18,284 bases of DNA from Candidatus Gerdarchaeota archaeon (lineage in GTDB: Archaea; Asgardarchaeota; Heimdallarchaeia; JABLTI01). The notes beneath the pieces are model-generated. The model was not told the origin of the DNA. It saw only the letters and a program-made list of their open reading frames with translations, and did no database searches. Positions 14,806 through 18,284 of the stretch are shown here, piece after piece; the stretch's first letter is position 1, and each line of letters begins with the position of its first letter. Made by a program: the position numbers and the translations under genes. The DNA lies in NCBI GenBank assembly GCA_016840905.1, contig JAEORM010000163.1, forward strand, positions 1 through 18,284. Direction: 5' to 3'.

Positions 14806-14844
14806 ATGTTTATTGTTATCTTTCCTTATTATAAAGCAATATAA
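14806..14844 (+). CDS. Possible 12-codon leader ORF
   Basis: ATG at 14806 opens a 12-codon frame, MFIVIFPYYKAI, ending in TAA at 14842-14844. It directly follows the tandem GAGGTGA sites. The peptide is hydrophobic. It could be a translated leader or a membrane micropeptide, or a chance frame. It ends about 165 bp before the TrmB start, beyond a predicted TrmB promoter, so a leader role for TrmB is unlikely. Confidence 0.25.
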   Translation: MFIVIFPYYKAI

Positions 14845-15003
14845 TATCGAAATACTCGTAGAAGCAACTACAGCACTATATTAGCATATTACGTTCCTAT
14901 TACCAAAATATGATAATATTTTTCGCTATTTCTCCGCCTAATGCGAAATTATTTTAAACGAAAATGCTTTTATGCCTATGTTTCCATATACTACTGTGGT
15001 GGT
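14845..15003 (+). promoter_or_regulatory. TrmB promoter region with operator-like inverted repeats
   Basis: AAAATAT (14905-14911) and ATATTTT (14916-14922) form a perfect 7-bp inverted repeat around GATA. Overlapping it, TTTCGC (14921-14926) and GCGAAA (14943-14948) form a second repeat with half-sites centred 22 bp apart, about two helical turns. A TATA-like ATTTTAAA follows at 14951-14958, and the ribosome binding site is GGTGG (14998-15002), 7 nt before the ATG at 15010. TrmB proteins often control their own promoter, so these are candidate TrmB sites. Confidence 0.45.
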
Positions 15004-15009
15004 AAATGA

Positions 15010-15807
15010 ATGAGTTTCACCGAGGATATAATTGAAGAGCTGAAAAAACTTGGATTTAATGAATACCAAGCTAAAATCTACACAGCCCTAGTGGGATTAG
15101 GTGTAGCGACAGCTTCAGAAATATCCCAAGCAAGTGGAGTACCGCCAAATAAAGTATATTCAGTTATTGATAGCTTGAAAAGCAGAGGTTTGGTATTAGC
15201 TCAAGAGAGTGATACCAGCACAAACAGATATCGCCCTCGTTCTCCTGATTCAGTTATTAAAGATTTAAGGAATGAATATGAGAAAGCTTTTCAAAAAACA
15301 GAGAATAAACTTTTTGCTCTTTATGAGCGCAGTAAGAAAACATTTATCCCTGAGATGTGGATTCTTCGAGGATCACAAGCGGTTTTTAGTAAAATAAAAG
15401 AAATGGTAATGGATGCTAATTCAACTATCTCTATTGGTATTGATAGTCCCTTTGATTTACACTTACATGGTATTGATCAAGTGTTGCGGGATGCTCGAGG
15501 ACATTTGAAAAGTATCAAGATAATTACTGGTAAAGATGGTATAGATAATCCCGGAGAAGTCAATGTGTTAAATAGTCTAATAGATTCTGCTGAAATAAGA
15601 ATCTCTGAGAACTTTCATGCTATATGGGTAATAATTGATTCCAAAGAACTATTACAGGGAAGTTATGCTCAATTGGAAGGGGGAATCGAATTAGGGGTCA
15701 TGGCTACCTGGACAGATAATCAAGGATTTGCTCAATTATGGCAAAGATTTGTTGAATCTCTATGGGAGACTGCCACAAAATACGAAGATTTGAAATTAAA
15801 AGTGTAA
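15010..15807 (+). CDS. TrmB-family transcriptional regulator
   Basis: A 265-residue regulator. The N-terminal winged helix-turn-helix (about 4-76) carries the family pattern LKKLGFNEYQAKIYTAL, ASEISQASGVPPNKVYSVIDSLKSRGLV and a wing. A helical linker (about 80-112) is followed by the TrmB effector domain (about 115-265), starting EMWILRGSQAVFSKI and containing NFHAIWVIIDS (201-211), the degenerate phospholipase-D-like strand seen in many TrmB-like proteins. Family members bind sugars or other small ligands and repress or activate metabolic promoters; the ligand here is unknown. The full-length effector domain argues for ligand control rather than a simple DNA-binding stub. An ATG at 15006 is out of frame, so 15010 is the start. 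It is convergent with the small GTPase gene, with only 9 bp between stops. Inverted repeats upstream suggest self-regulation. Confidence 0.9.
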   Translation: MSFTEDIIEELKKLGFNEYQAKIYTALVGLGVATASEISQASGVPPNKVYSVIDSLKSRGLVLAQESDTSTNRYRPRSPDSVIKDLRNEYEKAFQKTENKLFALYERSKKTFIPEMWILRGSQAVFSKIKEMVMDANSTISIGIDSPFDLHLHGIDQVLRDARGHLKSIKIITGKDGIDNPGEVNVLNSLIDSAEIRISENFHAIWVIIDSKELLQGSYAQLEGGIELGVMATWTDNQGFAQLWQRFVESLWETATKYEDLKLKV

Positions 15808-15816
15808 AAGAAAAAA

Positions 15817-16401
15817 TTAGCTTGTTTGCCAGAAGCTAAAATCACTATCTTCTTCATCATCTTTTTTCGGTTCAGCTGATCGTTTGACTTCATTTTTAAG
15901 AATAACTTTAACTAACCCCTCAAAGAGATCAGGAACACTAACGCCTGTTTTAGCTGAAGTTTCAAGATAAATCAATTTCTTGTCTTTTGCAAATTGTTGA
16001 GCTTCTTCAGTGGAAACTTTACGTTGATCAGCAATGTCGAATTTATTGCCAGCCAAAACAACAGGAATATTACCAGCATTTTGACGGATTTGTTTTAACC
16101 AATAATCAAGAGAATTGAAGGAATTTCTATTGGTAATATCATAGACTAAAACACCACCCATTGCACCTTGGAAATAGAAAGGAAGGAGAGACATAACAAA
16201 TTCTTGACCACCGGTATCCCATAATTGCAATTTTATTTGTTTATCATCTATAGATAGATTTTTTGTCATAAAATCTACCCCTAGTGTTGGCAAATAAGAC
16301 TCTCTGAATCGATCTTCCGCGAATCTAATTGTTAGGCTTGTTTTCCCTACTTTTCCAGCACCAACTATTATTACTTTAAACAAATGTTGGTATCTTGGCA
16401 C
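15817..16401 (-). CDS. Rab/Ras-like small GTPase
   Basis: A 194-residue small GTPase with all five G-boxes: P-loop GAGKVGKT (14-21), switch I threonine in PTLGVDF (T39), WDTGGQE (61-67) with catalytic Q66, NKFD (119-122) and ETSAK (147-151). The overall order and LQLWDTGGQE, VLVYDIT and SAKTG segments are Rab-like, but DTGGQ has a glycine where Rab and Ras have alanine, as in Arf and Gtr types. The tail is acidic (DDEEDSDF) and lacks any prenylation cysteine, so membrane attachment must differ from eukaryotic Rabs. Such GTPases are greatly expanded in Asgard archaea. The GTG at 16401 is the listed start, but a strong GGAGGT (16424-16429) points to an in-frame ATT at 16416 that would add SRPG-type residues. 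The gelsolin-like gene lies 116 bp upstream on the same strand. Confidence 0.95.
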   Translation of the reverse strand: MPRYQHLFKVIIVGAGKVGKTSLTIRFAEDRFRESYLPTLGVDFMTKNLSIDDKQIKLQLWDTGGQEFVMSLLPFYFQGAMGGVLVYDITNRNSFNSLDYWLKQIRQNAGNIPVVLAGNKFDIADQRKVSTEEAQQFAKDKKLIYLETSAKTGVSVPDLFEGLVKVILKNEVKRSAEPKKDDEEDSDFSFWQTS

Positions 16402-16423
16402 TCCTGGTCTAGAAATTTTTATT

Positions 16424-16429
16424 ACCTCC
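16424..16429 (-). promoter_or_regulatory. Strong ribosome binding site that disagrees with the GTG start
   Basis: GGAGGT on the minus strand ends 22 nt before the GTG at 16401, too far for normal initiation, but exactly 7 nt before an in-frame ATT at 16416-16414. There is no ATG, GTG or TTG in frame between the two. An in-frame stop at 16437-16435 limits any longer form. Confidence 0.5.
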
Positions 16430-16517
16430 AGATTTTACTTTTCATTGTTTTGTTGTTTTTCTATTATTTATGTTATTCGATAGTTGATTTTTGTCCTTTT
16501 TTTGTTTCCACATCTTT

Positions 16518-17261
16518 TTATCTTCGAGTCCATAATTCTATTCCCAAGACTTTTTGGTTTGATACTAGAATTCTTGGGTAGTAATTTTCGGCTGGAAATA
16601 CTCCTTCTGGTAAGGTAGCTACTTCCTCTAATGTGAAATCCCCTTTTCGAAGGTCGGATTTATCATCACTCACAATAATATAGAGTTTGTTTTCTATTAT
16701 TACATAATCACAACTAGATACTTCAGGTGGGTCTAATGACATCATGGTTTTTACTACTTTAGCTAATTTAGGTGGTAACTCAGCTGTTTCCCCACTTTTT
16801 GTTTTTGTAGTTGTTGTTTTAGATTTCGTTGTTGATTTCGTTGTAGTTTTTGTTTCTTTTGTGTCTTTTTCTTTTTCTTCTGGGGTAGTTTTTGATTGAA
16901 CTTGAGTGGTTTCTTTCTTAGGTTCGACTTTTGCTGGAGCTTGTTTTGGAGCTTCTTTTTCATCTTCTTGCAAGCCTCCTAGAAAGTCTAAAATTGGTAG
17001 AAAGTCCTCATCTATTCCATCTTCTTGCTCAATATGTTTAATTCTATAACCTTGTTGTAAACGCATTGCAGAAGCACGTCTAGCAACAGCAAATTTCTGG
17101 ACAATGGATATTTTAGAACCTTTGAAAACATAGATACAATGGTCTGTATGAGAGACTATTATAGCACAAGTTTTGCTATTTATTTTCATATCACCTGTTT
17201 CAACTTTTATTTCTTCTCCATCATCAGTCATAGCATAGCAATCTAAAAGCATGGTGAACAC
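16518..17261 (-). CDS. Probable gelsolin-like domain protein with Lys/Thr-rich linker
   Basis: A 247-residue, three-part protein. Residues about 1-96 fit the gelsolin repeat: a strand ending TCAIIVSHTD, then CIYVFKGSKISIVQKFAVAR with the aromatic-x-x-G-x-x-S pattern before the long helix, then GYRIKHIEQEDGIDEDFLPIL matching the conserved strand, acidic turn and final helix. Gelsolin domains bind and sever or cap actin; Asgard versions are known. A low-complexity Lys/Thr/Glu linker (about 100-160) follows. The C-terminal domain (about 165-247) is mixed alpha/beta, with strands DYVIIENKLYIIVSD and ILVSNQKVLGIELWTRR, and may be a degenerate second repeat or something else. The listed start is GTG at 17261; ATG at 17252 fits the domain start equally well. 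The small GTPase follows downstream. The domain call is by pattern only; a longin/roadblock-type fold is the main alternative. Confidence 0.75.
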   Translation of the reverse strand: MFTMLLDCYAMTDDGEEIKVETGDMKINSKTCAIIVSHTDHCIYVFKGSKISIVQKFAVARRASAMRLQQGYRIKHIEQEDGIDEDFLPILDFLGGLQEDEKEAPKQAPAKVEPKKETTQVQSKTTPEEKEKDTKETKTTTKSTTKSKTTTTKTKSGETAELPPKLAKVVKTMMSLDPPEVSSCDYVIIENKLYIIVSDDKSDLRKGDFTLEEVATLPEGVFPAENYYPRILVSNQKVLGIELWTRR

Positions 17262-17290
17262 TAACTCATTTTTTAGTAATTGATATGAAA

Positions 17291-17310
17291 TTTGTTTTTA
17301 TTTAAACAAA
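17291..17310. promoter_or_regulatory. Palindrome over the gelsolin-like gene TATA box
   Basis: TTTGTTT (17291-17297) and AAACAAA (17304-17310) form a perfect inverted repeat around a 6-bp AT core. On the minus strand the middle reads TTTAAATAAA (17297-17306), a good TATA box that would start transcription near 17275, about 23 nt before the ATG at 17252. A palindrome exactly on a TATA box suggests a repressor site. Confidence 0.45.
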
Positions 17311-17437
17311 AGACTTTCGGAAGTGACATATTATTAAAACTATTCATCTTTTGTTATTAGTTCTATTAATTAAAGATTAATTATGATTCATATCATTAAA
17401 GGAACCTTTTTCAATTGTTTGCTTTATACTTCATAGG

Positions 17438-18280
17438 GTGAACATACTAATGAAAGTCGTCGATCGAGAAAAAGTAATTGCTGATGTCACTAATGCTCTG
17501 GATGCATCTTCGTTTAAAAAAGCAAAGGATATGTGGAATTTCCTAATCTCAGATGAAGAAATACAAGGGTCAATAAAAGCAGCAAATCGTCTTGCAGTAA
17601 AATATCTCCACTATACTGATCATGGTCTTGATCATGTCACTATTGTCTGTCGGAATGTCTTAGAAATAATAAATATAGTAAAAGATGAAATTATCCCAGC
17701 CATAATAAGACAAAATATTGGCGATATAGATGATGTTGTATTAGTTTGCTTAGCTGCATGTTATTTACACGATATAGGTCATATTATTCATCGTAATTTC
17801 CATGAATTAACATCTTCGATTTTGGCAAAAGATTTACTCTATCCGAAACTAAAGAAAATTTATCCTGAAGCTGAGAAACGCCTTGACATTTTATCCCATA
17901 TTCAACATGCAATCCTTGCTCATGACGAAGAAATAGAATGTCTAACACCAGAAGCTGGTTTTGTTACAATAGCTGATGGTTTAGATATGTGTGAAGGTCG
18001 TAGTCGTAAACCATATGATCTTGGTAAAGTTGATATTCATTCTATCTCTGCTTTGAGTATTTCTTCTGTTGAAATAAGTAAAGGCTCTAAAAAGAAACCA
18101 CTTAGGTTGGATATTCTTATGGTATCAGAAGCAGGTATCTTTCAAGTTGAAGAAGTTTTTCTACCCAAGCTTGAGAGTTCTGGTTTAGCTGATGATGTTG
18201 AAATAAACACTTTGGTTAATGGTAAACCAATTGCTTTATCCCAAGTTTTGAAAATGTACAAAAAATATGATGAGATTTAA
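17438..18280 (+). CDS. HD-domain metal-dependent phosphohydrolase
   Basis: A 280-residue HD-superfamily protein. Metal ligands are visible in order: H62 and H66 in YTDHGLDHV, the HD pair H111-D112 in YLHDIGH, H157 and H162-D163 in IQHAILAHD, and D180 in ADGLDM. The extra histidines suggest a two-metal site. The region after about 195 is a mixed alpha/beta C-terminal domain (VDIHSISALSISSVEISKG and following) seen in archaeal HD proteins. HD enzymes hydrolyse nucleotides, cyclic dinucleotides or other phosphate esters; the substrate is unknown. The longest frame starts at GTG 17438, but GGGTGA (17436-17441) looks like the ribosome binding site of the ATG at 17450, 8 nt later, which is the better start. 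TATA-like CTTTATAC (17422-17429) lies just upstream. The protein is complete, with its stop 4 bp before the window end. Confidence 0.9.
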   Translation: MNILMKVVDREKVIADVTNALDASSFKKAKDMWNFLISDEEIQGSIKAANRLAVKYLHYTDHGLDHVTIVCRNVLEIINIVKDEIIPAIIRQNIGDIDDVVLVCLAACYLHDIGHIIHRNFHELTSSILAKDLLYPKLKKIYPEAEKRLDILSHIQHAILAHDEEIECLTPEAGFVTIADGLDMCEGRSRKPYDLGKVDIHSISALSISSVEISKGSKKKPLRLDILMVSEAGIFQVEEVFLPKLESSGLADDVEINTLVNGKPIALSQVLKMYKKYDEI

Positions 18281-18284
18281 TCCA

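Noticed and set aside
14700..14810. tRNA gene in the GC-rich island
   Set aside because: No acceptor stem, anticodon arm or T-loop GTTCRA pattern could be fitted on either strand.
16384..16581. Plus-strand 65-codon hydrophobic frame between the GTPase and gelsolin-like genes
   Set aside because: It lies antisense to the starts, ribosome binding site and promoter of the GTPase gene, is Phe/Tyr-rich from AT bias, and has no ribosome binding site.
16800..16960. Possible tandem DNA repeat in the Lys/Thr linker
   Set aside because: The bases vary from unit to unit; this is amino-acid composition bias, not a clean repeat or CRISPR-like array.
16763..16963. Minus-strand 66-codon Lys/Gln-rich frame
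   Set aside because: It is the shifted reading of the repetitive Lys/Thr linker of the gelsolin-like gene, with no start signals of its own.

Overview
The window looks like part of a low-GC archaeal chromosome, most likely from an Asgard archaeon (Promethearchaeati); I cannot fix the lineage, though Heimdallarchaeia-like is plausible. The evidence is a group II chaperonin (thermosome) subunit, an archaeal NatA/RimI acetyltransferase, a TrmB-family regulator, TATA-type promoters and GGTGA/GAGGTGA ribosome binding sites. It is joined by a Rab/Ras-like small GTPase and, 116 bp upstream of it on the same strand, a protein with a probable gelsolin-like domain. Genes are compact, lie on both strands, and often begin with GTG or TTG.

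Layout. Bases 1-768 (minus) hold an EamA/DMT permease cut by the left edge. Next come a GC-rich hairpin cluster (855-950), a small unknown helical protein (1160-1480) and an unknown basic protein (1579-2667, minus) whose promoter is bracketed by a perfect 12-bp inverted repeat. A two-gene unit (3152-4966) pairs an eight-helix membrane protein with a 2x[4Fe-4S] ferredoxin-nitroreductase fusion. A small acidic protein (5184-5774) converges with zero spacing on a minus-strand block of three membrane genes (5775-9953). Two of these are tandem paralogous site-2 metalloproteases with N-terminal zinc ribbons, and the third is a membrane protein resembling the GDPD/YciC-type membrane domain.

The acetyltransferase (10150-10629) faces the thermosome (10730-12376) across a strong hairpin. 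Then come a CitG-like protein (12619-13623), a coiled-coil protein (13757-14680) and a non-coding island (14681-15009). That island has two stable hairpins, a tandem GAGGTGA (a perfect Shine-Dalgarno twice, or anti-Shine-Dalgarno TCACCTC twice on the other strand), a 12-codon ORF and operator-like repeats. The last part holds TrmB (15010-15807), the small GTPase (15817-16401, minus), the gelsolin-like protein (16518-17261, minus) and an HD-domain phosphohydrolase (17438-18280).

How the parts may work together. The clearest functional links are the GTPase/gelsolin-like pair (possible eukaryote-like cytoskeletal or membrane signalling), the protease pair with its neighbouring membrane protein (membrane proteostasis or regulated proteolysis), and the membrane protein/nitroreductase pair (flavin redox chemistry at the membrane). 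Several perfect inverted repeats sit on or next to predicted TATA boxes, which suggests much local repressor control. No mobile elements, CRISPR arrays, tRNA or rRNA genes were seen.
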